DNA of 64,000 nucleotides. Origin: Rhodohalobacter mucosus (GTDB lineage: Bacteria; Bacteroidota; Rhodothermia; Balneolales; Balneolaceae). The notes beneath the pieces were generated by a model that worked only from the letters and a program-made list of their open reading frames with translations, had not been told where the DNA came from and did not search any database. Shown piece after piece: positions 54,218 through 62,101 of the stretch (within the stretch, counting starts at the first letter, position 1; every line of letters begins with the position of its first letter). The position numbers and the translations under genes are program-made. The stretch is from assembly GCF_003150675.1 (NCBI RefSeq), contig NZ_QGGB01000007.1, positions 248,001 to 312,000 of the forward strand, given 5' to 3'.

Positions 54218-54781
54218 TCAGTTCAGCAGCCCGGAGAAGAGCTCCCTGAACTCATCGGCGGTGAGGGCTTGTTTGGACTTTTTGAATGCAATGTTACCGT
54301 CAAGATTAACTCCCACTGTTGTTGCCTGACTTTCAACGCCGAAATCAATCATGATTTCGGGGCGACCTGCCGTACTTGGGAATAAAAAATCTTCATTTTC
54401 GGCCAGTTCACGCATTACATCTTCCGTGTCGGTAGGGTCAATACTGACCGCAACCAGCGTCAGGCGGTCTTCAAATTCCGGGTACACCTCTGAAAGCACC
54501 GGCCAGTTGCGCGCACAAACGGGACACCAGGACGCCGTAAAGTAAACGACAACCGGCTTCCCACTTTCAAGTGATTTTTGCAGGCTGATGGATTCGCCTT
54601 CAAGTGTTGTAACCTCAAAATCAGGTGCGGCCATAAGCGTGTTCTCGCTATGCGAAGCAGTCTCCGAGTCCGCCGCTTCAGACGTATCTGCGCCCGGCCG
54701 GCTGTCAATGTTGGAGCACGACACGAGTATGAAGGCAAATGCTGTGATTGTATGAATAAGAATAGAACTATAGTGCTTCAT
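54218..54781 (-). CDS. TlpA-like lipoprotein thioredoxin
   Basis: The 187-residue protein has a lipoprotein signal (ITAFAFILVSCSN), a linker and a TlpA/AhpC-TSA domain with redox motif WCPVC and cis-proline region ATTVGVNLDGN (Pro replaced by Val near the usual position). It should reduce periplasmic disulfides or accept electrons from the CcdA-like protein encoded next. Lipid anchoring of the thioredoxin places both at the membrane. Cytochrome c maturation genes are not present. Confidence 0.88.
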   Translation of the reverse strand: MKHYSSILIHTITAFAFILVSCSNIDSRPGADTSEAADSETASHSENTLMAAPDFEVTTLEGESISLQKSLESGKPVVVYFTASWCPVCARNWPVLSEVYPEFEDRLTLVAVSIDPTDTEDVMRELAENEDFLFPSTAGRPEIMIDFGVESQATTVGVNLDGNIAFKKSKQALTADEFRELFSGLLN

Positions 54782-54918
54782 CGGGATGTAACTCCGTTAA
54801 TTGCGTTGATTTTTAAATCCGTTTGTTTGATTAGGTAAAATCAAACTAACCTATTGGCGGATATGAAGTCTCCCGAATCTGTAACGAATTGGTAATCAGT
54901 TGAGAACTGTGGGCAGGA

Positions 54919-56379
54919 TCATGTGTGGGTTGGCAGATGTACGGTAAATGTGGTGCCCTCATTTGTGATACTGCTCACCGAGATTTCCCCGCCATGGAGA
55001 GCAAAAATTTTGCGTGCAATGGCCAGTCCCAGTCCGGCGCCGCCCGTGTCGGAACGGCTCTTGTCGGCCTGGTAAAACCGGTCGAAAATGTGTGGCAGAT
55101 CCGTCTCCGGAATGCCGGAACCCGTATCTGAAATCTCGAGCACTACGTCTTCGCCGTTCATGACAGAGGAGACCGTGACGGTACCGCCTTCCGGGGTATG
55201 TGTAATGGCGTTGTCGATCAGATTGGTGATGGCGCGGTTCAGCATGCTGATGTCGGCCTCAATAAGTACGTTTGGATAGTCGGGAAACACCGCTTCCAGA
55301 CGAATGCCCTTGTTATCGGCCAGCGGTTTGAACTGCTGTACCAAATCCTGAACAAGCTCAGGCAGGGAAATGGGTTCTATGCTAAGGCGCACCTGCTCGG
55401 TATCGAGTTTGGTGAGCTCAAAGAGATCATCAATGAGCCTGTTCAGCTTTTGGGTGTTTCCCAATACGGTTTTCAGATAGCTGTGAAGATCGTCTCTGGA
55501 CAATGATTCCCTTTTCATATCGATGGTTTCCAGGTATCCCTGAATGGATGCAAGCGGGCTGCGGAGGTCGTGAGAGACGTTTGCAATCAGCTCCCTGCGC
55601 ATGCGATCCGACTTTTCGATCTCTTTCATATTGTCGACCAGGGTGTCGGCCATGCGGTTGAAGCAAACGGCCAGATCGGTCAGTTCATCGCTCCCTTCCG
55701 TTTCAATCCGCTCGGTAAGCTGTCCGCGCTCAAACTTTTTTACCGTTGTTTTCATTTTGTCGAGACGGCGTGAGATGCTTGAAAAAAGAAAGAGTCCGGT
55801 TGCAAGGCTGATAGCCAGAACAATTCCGATCACCCAAAGGGTGCCGCGGGTGATATAGCTTTCGGAAACCATTGCCGTTGCTTTGGTAAACTGATCACCT
55901 TCCAGAACCACATAGAGATAACACCCTTCGGATCCCATGATGCTGATATTGGCCGCGCTGAACGTTTTTCTCTTATCCGGATTCAGGGGGTCCTGCGCTA
56001 CGATAGGAAGTGCCTTACCCTGAATAAATGCATCGAGCGGGCGCGTGTCGATCATGGAGTTTTCGAGCACCACCAGCTCGCGGCTGGCCGGTATCACGCT
56101 TTTTACCTTTCCTTCATAGTTGAGAAGGTAAAAATCGAACTGCGGGTTCTTGCCGCTGAGCTCGGTAAGCTTTTGTTCAATTTTCTGCTGATCGAATTCG
56201 TCGATCAGCATCGGCTGAAACTCTTTGGCAAGAAGCGGTGCCAGGTCTTTGTTTGTTGTCTGGATGGCCTCCTGCACCACATCGGATGAAGCTTTTGTTG
56301 TGATCAAAGCAACGGCAATGCCGAATACGATCAGGATGACTGAAAAAATGGCCGCTATTTTTAAATAAAATCTGTTCAT
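54919..56379 (-). CDS. Sensor histidine kinase
   Basis: The 486-residue protein has a first membrane segment (about 7-28), a periplasmic sensor region of about 150 residues, a second segment (about 180-200), HAMP, a HisKA domain with the phospho-acceptor in VSHDLRSPLASI, and a HATPase with NAITHTPEGG, DTGSGIPETDLPHIFDRF and GGAGLGLAIARK. It pairs with the response regulator encoded 17 bases upstream. Signal unknown. Confidence 0.94.
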   Translation of the reverse strand: MNRFYLKIAAIFSVILIVFGIAVALITTKASSDVVQEAIQTTNKDLAPLLAKEFQPMLIDEFDQQKIEQKLTELSGKNPQFDFYLLNYEGKVKSVIPASRELVVLENSMIDTRPLDAFIQGKALPIVAQDPLNPDKRKTFSAANISIMGSEGCYLYVVLEGDQFTKATAMVSESYITRGTLWVIGIVLAISLATGLFLFSSISRRLDKMKTTVKKFERGQLTERIETEGSDELTDLAVCFNRMADTLVDNMKEIEKSDRMRRELIANVSHDLRSPLASIQGYLETIDMKRESLSRDDLHSYLKTVLGNTQKLNRLIDDLFELTKLDTEQVRLSIEPISLPELVQDLVQQFKPLADNKGIRLEAVFPDYPNVLIEADISMLNRAITNLIDNAITHTPEGGTVTVSSVMNGEDVVLEISDTGSGIPETDLPHIFDRFYQADKSRSDTGGAGLGLAIARKIFALHGGEISVSSITNEGTTFTVHLPTHT

Positions 56380-56396
56380 CTGCCGTGGTATTGGAT

Positions 56397-57119
56397 TTAC
56401 ACTTCTGCTTCTTCAAGGTCAGCGAACCGGTATCCGACCCCCCATACCGTACGGATATAGTGTGGATCTGAGGCATCGTCCTCAATCTTGCTGCGAAGCC
56501 GGTTGATATGAGAATTAACGGTATGGCTGTATCCCTCAAAACTGTACCCCCAGATTGTGTTGAGGAGTTCCTCACGGCTGTACGCTTTGCCCGGATTGGA
56601 GAAAAAAAGGTGCAGCAGATCATACTCTTTGCTGGTAAGCTCTATGGGCCGGCCGTTCAGGGTGACCTTGCGCTTGGATACATCCAGCATCAGTCCGTCA
56701 AACTTGTACACTGAATTCTCTCTGACAGAGCTGTCTAAGCCAACCTCCACACGACGAAAGATGGCTTTCACCCTTGCCAGCAGTTCCCGGATACTGAACG
56801 GCTTGGTCATATAGTCATCAGCGCCGATTTCAAGGCCCAATACTTTATCCACCTCTTCGGTTTTGGCGGTCAGCATCAGAATCGGAACCTGCTTGTTTTC
56901 ACTTCGGATGGCTTTACAGACGTCAAACCCGTCCATTTCGGGCATCATTACATCCAGAATAACCAGGCCGGGCTGCTCCTGATGAAACGCCTCCATTGCT
57001 TTTTTTCCGTCAGTAGCGGTAATAACCTGATAACTCTGATCGGTGAGATTGATTTTAAGCAGGTTCAGAAGATCCCTGTTATCTTCAGCAATAAGAATCG
57101 TTTTACCGTTGTTGTCCAT
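56397..57119 (-). CDS. OmpR-family response regulator
   Basis: I use the ATG at 57119 (MDNNGKTILIAEDN); the frame extends to 57164 but the preceding sequence is a palindromic leader. The 240-residue protein has a receiver with phospho-acceptor Asp56 (LVILDVMMPEMDG), Lys near 105 (TKPFSIRELL) and a winged-helix effector (YDLLHLFFSNPGKAYSREELL, HINRLRSKIED, VWGVGYRF). It is followed by its kinase gene. Confidence 0.94.
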   Translation of the reverse strand: MDNNGKTILIAEDNRDLLNLLKINLTDQSYQVITATDGKKAMEAFHQEQPGLVILDVMMPEMDGFDVCKAIRSENKQVPILMLTAKTEEVDKVLGLEIGADDYMTKPFSIRELLARVKAIFRRVEVGLDSSVRENSVYKFDGLMLDVSKRKVTLNGRPIELTSKEYDLLHLFFSNPGKAYSREELLNTIWGYSFEGYSHTVNSHINRLRSKIEDDASDPHYIRTVWGVGYRFADLEEAEV

Positions 57120-57137
57120 GGCTTCGATATTTAAATG

Positions 57138-57154
57138 ACGTGAGAAACTCACGT
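57138..57154. promoter_or_regulatory. 7-3-7 palindrome upstream of response regulator
   Basis: ACGTGAG-AAA-CTCACGT is a perfect spaced palindrome 19 bases before the response regulator start. The 14-mer GAAACTCACGTTAA covering half of it also occurs inverted at 53464-53477, upstream of the 53349 gene. It is a candidate binding site, perhaps for autoregulation. Confidence 0.45.
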
Positions 57155-57248
57155 TAAGTAACAAAAAATCCGTTAATCAGACGTTGAAATCATCACGCTT
57201 TCGTAACATGAGACCCGCCGCCCAGATGATACCACAAAGTCCGTGTGA

Positions 57249-57929
57249 TTATTTCTCGATCCTGCCGTCCAGCATCCGGATCTGGCGATCGGTTTTTGAG
57301 GAATAGGTGTCGTCGTGTGTTACCATCAAAATGGTCTGATCAAAGGAGCGCGTCAGTTTTTTCAACATGTCGAAGACGATGGATGCATTTTCCGAATCCA
57401 GGTTGCCGGTGGGTTCATCACAAAAGATAATTCGGGGTTCGTTGATCAGTGCACGGGCAACGGAGACGCGCTGCTGCTGCCCGCCCGACATCAGATTTAT
57501 CTTTTTACCTGCCTGATCAGCAATACCCAGAAGATCCAGCTTCTCCATCGCTTTTTCTTCCAGCTCTTCATGGGAAAGCTCCCCCAGCTTCAGCCCCGGG
57601 AGCATCACATTGTCGAGCGCAGTAAAGTCGGACAGGAGATAGTGAAACTGGAAAATAAAGCCGATGGACTTGTTGCGGAGGGTGGAGAGCTTGTGGTTGG
57701 TGAGTGTCTTCAGTTCCGTACCATCGATGTGCACGCTGCCCTCGTAGTCTCGGTCAAGCGATGAAAGTACATACAAAAGCGTCGATTTACCGCTGCCGGA
57801 GGGACCTATGATGGAGACGAATTCGCCCGATTCAATTGTCAGGTTGATATCTTTCAATACGTGAAATTCCACCGGTTCGCGGAAATATTTGTTTACATCT
57901 ATGGCCTCTACGACGTTACTCACGGTCAC
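57249..57929 (-). CDS. LolD-like ABC transporter ATPase
   Basis: The 226-residue ATPase has Walker A GPSGSGKST, the signature LMSGGQQQRVSVARAL, Walker B IIFCDEPTGNLDSE and the H-loop MVTHDD. Pattern and length match the LolD/MacB ATPase class that powers mechanotransmission. Its start overlaps the permease gene stop by four bases. It acts with the permease and HlyD-like adaptor encoded upstream. Confidence 0.94.
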   Translation of the reverse strand: MTVSNVVEAIDVNKYFREPVEFHVLKDINLTIESGEFVSIIGPSGSGKSTLLYVLSSLDRDYEGSVHIDGTELKTLTNHKLSTLRNKSIGFIFQFHYLLSDFTALDNVMLPGLKLGELSHEELEEKAMEKLDLLGIADQAGKKINLMSGGQQQRVSVARALINEPRIIFCDEPTGNLDSENASIVFDMLKKLTRSFDQTILMVTHDDTYSSKTDRQIRMLDGRIEK

Positions 57930-59185
57930 TGGGTTCTGATGATCTCAATGGGATCGATTTTGGATGCTTTCAATGCCGGCAGGTAGCCCGCTATGGCTGT
58001 AGCCACCAGGCCGAAGGCGAATGCAAGCAGGTAAAATGCGGGATCAAAGTTGATGGTCAGGTATTCGGAGGTGACAAACCCTTCTATGTTGGCGGGAATG
58101 ACCGATGTGACCCAGGAGATGATGAATCCCGTCACCAGGCCGACAAGACCTCCTGCAAAACCGATGAACAGGGCTTCCAGCAGAAAGATATTGCGAACAT
58201 CTTTATCGGAGTACCCGATCGACTTCAGGATGGCGATATCGTTCATCTTCTCGTATATCATCATCGAGAGCACGTTGAAAATACCGAAACCGGACACCAG
58301 CAGGATGGAGATGATGACCAGGTAGGTCACGATATTCTGTATGCGGAAGACGCTGAAGATGCCTTCGTTCACCTCTTTCCAGTCTTCCGCGGTATATCCG
58401 AACCGCTTTTGAAATTCATCGGCAAGAACACCCGCACGGTCAATATCATGCAGTTTCAGGTTAATATCGGTGATGTAGTTGCCGGTCACGCTCATCAGTT
58501 TTTGCGCGTTTCGAATGCTGCTGTACGCGCGGGAGTTGTCCAGTTCGCGCAGGCCGGTTTCCAGAATTCCCACCACCTTCATTTGAAGGGTAATGCCCCC
58601 GGGTGAAACCACGGATAGATTATCATTGAGTTCTGCTCCGAGCGACTCTGCCAGTCCCGAACCCATAATCACTCCGTTGGGCACGGTCTCCATCCGGATG
58701 ATGGAACCAGCGGTCAGATCCTCCTCGAGGCTGAAGAGGCGGTTCTCCCTGCGAATATTCACTCCGTTGATGATGCCGGATACGTCGGCAATGCCCAGCT
58801 TGAAAATGGCCTGTGTGCTGAGCCCGGGCGATACGCCGGAAACCTCCGGGTACTCCTCCAGAATATCCACGATCTGCATGCCGCGTTTCAGTTTCGGGAG
58901 TTGATCCTTGCTGCGGATATTGGAGACCGATACCCAGGTATCGTCTCCCGTATACAAATCGTTAAGCAGCGGGTCCGATTTCAGGTTTGTGTCACGGTAG
59001 ATGTGAATATGAGCCGTTGAATCAATTGTTTTCTCAATAAAAAAGTCCTGAAGCCCTGTAATCACGCCTGCCTGGAAAATAAACACGGTGATACCGAAGG
59101 TAACTCCCAGCATGGAGACCAGTGTCTGGCGCTTTCGGCCCGTCAGGTGGGTCAGCACAATTTTTAATATGGGAAATCGGCTCAT
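57926..59185 (-). CDS. LolC/LolE-like ABC permease
   Basis: The 419-residue protein has an N-terminal membrane segment, a periplasmic MacB-like domain of about 200 residues and three FtsX-type segments near the C-terminus (NIVTYLVIISILLVSGFGIFNVLSMMIYEKMNDIA, ILKSIGYSDKDVRNIF). It overlaps both neighbours by four bases, indicating a tightly coupled operon. Lipoprotein release or efflux of another envelope molecule is possible; the adaptor favours export. Confidence 0.92.
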   Translation of the reverse strand: MSRFPILKIVLTHLTGRKRQTLVSMLGVTFGITVFIFQAGVITGLQDFFIEKTIDSTAHIHIYRDTNLKSDPLLNDLYTGDDTWVSVSNIRSKDQLPKLKRGMQIVDILEEYPEVSGVSPGLSTQAIFKLGIADVSGIINGVNIRRENRLFSLEEDLTAGSIIRMETVPNGVIMGSGLAESLGAELNDNLSVVSPGGITLQMKVVGILETGLRELDNSRAYSSIRNAQKLMSVTGNYITDINLKLHDIDRAGVLADEFQKRFGYTAEDWKEVNEGIFSVFRIQNIVTYLVIISILLVSGFGIFNVLSMMIYEKMNDIAILKSIGYSDKDVRNIFLLEALFIGFAGGLVGLVTGFIISWVTSVIPANIEGFVTSEYLTINFDPAFYLLAFAFGLVATAIAGYLPALKASKIDPIEIIRTQ

Positions 59186-60279
59186 GGTTCCGGTTTTAAT
59201 ACGATGTCTCCTTCTTCAAGTCCGTCTGTGATCTCCACATAGCTCAGGTCGCGGATTCCCGTTTCTACGGTTTTACGGGATCCGTCTTCCAGGATCACCT
59301 CATTCGATTCACTCACATAGAGCACGGGCAGCACCAGCACACCCTCTTTTTCGCGAATCACGATGTTGGCTTCAAGCGACATCCCGGGATAGAGCCGATG
59401 GTCTTCGGGGTCAATGGAAGCGACGACCCTGGCTGTCCGCTCAACGGGGTCGATTCGCGGATAGATCCTCATAATCTTTCCTTCCAGAACGGAATCTTCC
59501 AAAGCATCCAGCTCAAAAAAGACGGACTGGCCCTCTTCAATCAGCGTGATGTCCGTCTCGTCCACGTCCAGTTCGGCTTCAAACCGGCCGGATGCGCCGA
59601 TCTCCATAATGGGCTGATTTGGGGAAATCAGCTCTCCCTTATTCGGATGGATGTCATAGACGGTACCCTCAATGACGGAGAGCAGCGTGTAATCACCCGT
59701 CCTGCTCTGTTGCGCCAGATAGCTGTTTCGAGCATTTTCAAGCTCAATCCGGAGGCGGTCGCGGGTTTCCCGCAGGTTGCTCTTTGCAATCTCGTAGCTG
59801 CTGAGTGATGTGCGGTACTGCAGGCGTGCGCGGTCATAAGCCTGACGTGAACCGATATCGTCATCCTGCAGCCGTCCGAAACGTGCAAAATCGAGAGAAT
59901 CCTGACTGAAGACAGCATATGCTTTATCCACCTGCTCCCGAAGCCGGTTCAGAATATCCGAATCGGGTGCAGCATGTTTCCGCGCCAGCTCCAGCTGATT
60001 TTCTGCAATCTCCAGGCTGCGTTCGCTCGGCTCGTTTTCAATTCGCAGAAGCGGTGTTCCCATTTCCACGTCACGGCCGACCTCTACCAGGATCTCCGAC
60101 AGCACGCCGGAAACCTTGCTGTTTACACGGTAGTAATTTTCCGGAAGCACCTGTCCCGATGCGTAAACACCCTGGACAAGGTCCTTTGTCTCCACCCGGG
60201 CTTCTTCACGATCCGAACACCCCGCGATTCCCAAAAGCAGAAACAAAAGTATAAAAAGGCTGATTTTCGTTGCTCTCAT
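59182..60279 (-). CDS. HlyD/RND-type periplasmic adaptor lipoprotein
   Basis: The 365-residue protein has a lipoprotein signal (LLLGIAGCSD, Cys21), a barrel-sandwich hybrid and helical hairpin (about 60-200, ENQLELARKHAAPDS...), and a beta-barrel domain (FEAELDVDETDITLIEEGQSVFF). It is a membrane fusion protein linking the ABC permease to an outer-membrane channel, which is not in the window. First gene of the export operon. Confidence 0.92.
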   Translation of the reverse strand: MRATKISLFILLFLLLGIAGCSDREEARVETKDLVQGVYASGQVLPENYYRVNSKVSGVLSEILVEVGRDVEMGTPLLRIENEPSERSLEIAENQLELARKHAAPDSDILNRLREQVDKAYAVFSQDSLDFARFGRLQDDDIGSRQAYDRARLQYRTSLSSYEIAKSNLRETRDRLRIELENARNSYLAQQSRTGDYTLLSVIEGTVYDIHPNKGELISPNQPIMEIGASGRFEAELDVDETDITLIEEGQSVFFELDALEDSVLEGKIMRIYPRIDPVERTARVVASIDPEDHRLYPGMSLEANIVIREKEGVLVLPVLYVSESNEVILEDGSRKTVETGIRDLSYVEITDGLEEGDIVLKPEP

Positions 60280-60472
60280 CGATTATCCCATTTTTTGCAC
60301 ATACACTCAATGTAAGAAAAGCAGAGTGATCCTGAAGAATAAGTCCGTTAGAAAAGGTGACCCAAGAAAAAAAGGAGGGTTTACACTGCCCATAAAGTTG
60401 GATAATGTATTTGAGCACTACTGCAACATTCTTTAGTGAATGAACCAAATTTGTCCAGCAGTGATAAAAGAC

Positions 60473-60502
60473 TTGACTTTCAAAAAAAAAAAAAAATGTT
60501 AT
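60473..60502 (+). promoter_or_regulatory. Putative promoter with 15-A spacer tract
   Basis: TTGACT (60473-60478) and TGTTAT (60497-60502) are separated by 18 bases, of which 15 are an unbroken run of A (60482-60496). They precede the peptide gene start at 60536 by 33 bases. Bacteroidota sigma factors often prefer other elements, so the -35/-10 call is tentative. Slippage in the A run would change the spacer length. Confidence 0.4.
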
Positions 60503-60535
60503 TTCTAACTCAACACAAACATAATACTTAGAGTT

Positions 60536-60814
60536 ATGAAAATAATTGCAAAGTCTTTAGCTGTTGCGTTAATTCTGATATTAACCACATTGAACCTAAA
60601 TTTTGTTTATCAACTCAACCCATTTGATCTTCAATTTGGAGTTGAAATAAGTGATATTCAAGCATCTTCCACACTGGAGCATGACCATATAATGGAAGAA
60701 GAGATTTGCTGGGTTACCGGAGAAGAAATTGATATCTGCAGATATAGTCCTAATATGATCTGCGATGTACCGGCTCAGGACACATGCAGTGATTCAAATC
60801 CGGGTGAAAATTAA
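60536..60814 (+). CDS. Small secreted four-cysteine peptide, NVEALA-like
   Basis: The 92-residue product has a hydrophobic N-terminal signal (about 5-24), a polar leader with FGVEISDIQASS, and an acidic cysteine-rich tail with Cys58, 68, 76 and 84. It lacks the literal NVEALA motif but matches that family in size, layout and position directly before a 6-bladed propeller lipoprotein gene, as I recall from Bacteroides. Composition is AT-rich compared with its neighbours. The function is unknown; a processed, exported peptide is likely. Confidence 0.6.
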   Translation: MKIIAKSLAVALILILTTLNLNFVYQLNPFDLQFGVEISDIQASSTLEHDHIMEEEICWVTGEEIDICRYSPNMICDVPAQDTCSDSNPGEN

Positions 60815-60827
60815 TGATAATCAATAA

Positions 60828-60848
60828 CCCTCGAACCAAATTCGGGGG
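60828..60848 (+). terminator. Intercistronic hairpin between peptide and propeller genes
   Basis: CCCTCGAA (60828-60835), loop CCAAA, TTCGGGGG (60841-60848) form a stem of eight pairs with one wobble, 13 bases after the peptide stop. No long T run follows, so it may attenuate transcription or protect an RNA end rather than fully terminate. Confidence 0.45.
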
Positions 60849-60864
60849 TCTATTAATATCCAAA

Positions 60865-62070
60865 ATGAAATATTACTTATTGATCTTACTGTTAATTACC
60901 GGATGTACAAATAGATCTTCTGACAGATCTATAAACAGACCAGGAGATATTCAGGAAATTTTTATTGATGTTGATCAAGCCGAACCCATATATATGTCTG
61001 ATTTTTTTTCAGGTATAACATATATCCCACTGAAAAACCCTGGCAAGAGTCCTATGGGTATTATTACTAAAATAATGCCTCAAGGCAATATGATAGCGCT
61101 CTACGACCGAACAAAAAAAAGCGTATGGATTTACAAGGAAGGAGGTGCTTTTATTGGAGAGGTTAAGATTCCTGAAGGAAAAGGACCAGGTGAGCTTGAA
61201 CATATATCAGATGTTTATTTTGATGAAGATTTCAAAATTCATGTCCTGGGTGCATTTAAAATTATGACCCTGAACATGAATGGAAATTTGATAGCGGAGT
61301 CATCAATGGACCTCTTTGCCAGGTATTTTACCTACGATGTAAATTCAAATAGGTATTATGGATTTGGAAGTGGAAATTCAAATGTGCGCATTCCGGATGA
61401 ATTTAAAGGATTTGATCTGTTCAAATTCGATGATACCGGTGTTATTGAAAAAAGCTTTATTCCGATAGAAAAGAATAAGCAGGGGATATCCTATGGTATC
61501 CCCAACTACTTTCCCACATTCAACGGGGAGTACTATTTTTTCAAGCATCTTCATGATACCGTTTATAAAATCGAAGGTGATGAAGTTCAACCTGCCTATG
61601 CTCTTGATTTTGGGGATTATGCATTGCCGGATGAAGTGTTTGAAAGAAGGAAGGATTATGGAAATGAAATTTGGCAATGGACCGAATTTTGGGATAATGA
61701 GATAGAACCTTATGATTACATTGTATATAAGACAAACTTTGAAATCACTGAGAAATATATTCATATGAGAGTTGGGAATAACGACTCAAAGTATATGATA
61801 CTTTATCATAAGGATAAGAAAGAGACATATGTTGGAGAAGATAGGTTTATAAATGATATCGATTTTGGTCCTAGCCCATTTATTTTTATGAGCTCTGATA
61901 AACATTTGTATTCCTATGTGAATGCAAATGACTTTTTAAGGCATATGAATTCAGTATATGAAAGTAATCGGGAAAGATATTCCAGTAATAGGATGATTGA
62001 ATTAAGACGGTTAGCGAATTCAATGAGTGAAAACAGCAATCCGGTTTTAATGAGACTGGAATTTAAATAG
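60865..62070 (+). CDS. 6-bladed beta-propeller lipoprotein
   Basis: From ATG 60865 the 401-residue protein opens with an ideal lipoprotein signal (MKYYLLILLLITGCTN). An earlier in-frame ATG at 60814 overlaps the peptide stop as TAATG, but would add 17 residues before the signal. The repeats (YIPLKNPGKSPMGIITKI, IALYDRTKKSVWIYKEGGAF, VKIPEGKGPGELEHISDVYF) are those of 6-bladed propeller lipoproteins that often accompany NVEALA genes. It is AT-rich, and could bind or display the peptide. Confidence 0.85.
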   Translation: MKYYLLILLLITGCTNRSSDRSINRPGDIQEIFIDVDQAEPIYMSDFFSGITYIPLKNPGKSPMGIITKIMPQGNMIALYDRTKKSVWIYKEGGAFIGEVKIPEGKGPGELEHISDVYFDEDFKIHVLGAFKIMTLNMNGNLIAESSMDLFARYFTYDVNSNRYYGFGSGNSNVRIPDEFKGFDLFKFDDTGVIEKSFIPIEKNKQGISYGIPNYFPTFNGEYYFFKHLHDTVYKIEGDEVQPAYALDFGDYALPDEVFERRKDYGNEIWQWTEFWDNEIEPYDYIVYKTNFEITEKYIHMRVGNNDSKYMILYHKDKKETYVGEDRFINDIDFGPSPFIFMSSDKHLYSYVNANDFLRHMNSVYESNRERYSSNRMIELRRLANSMSENSNPVLMRLEFK

Positions 62071-62101
62071 AATTCCCGGTTCAATTCATGTCAGAGAAAT
62101 T

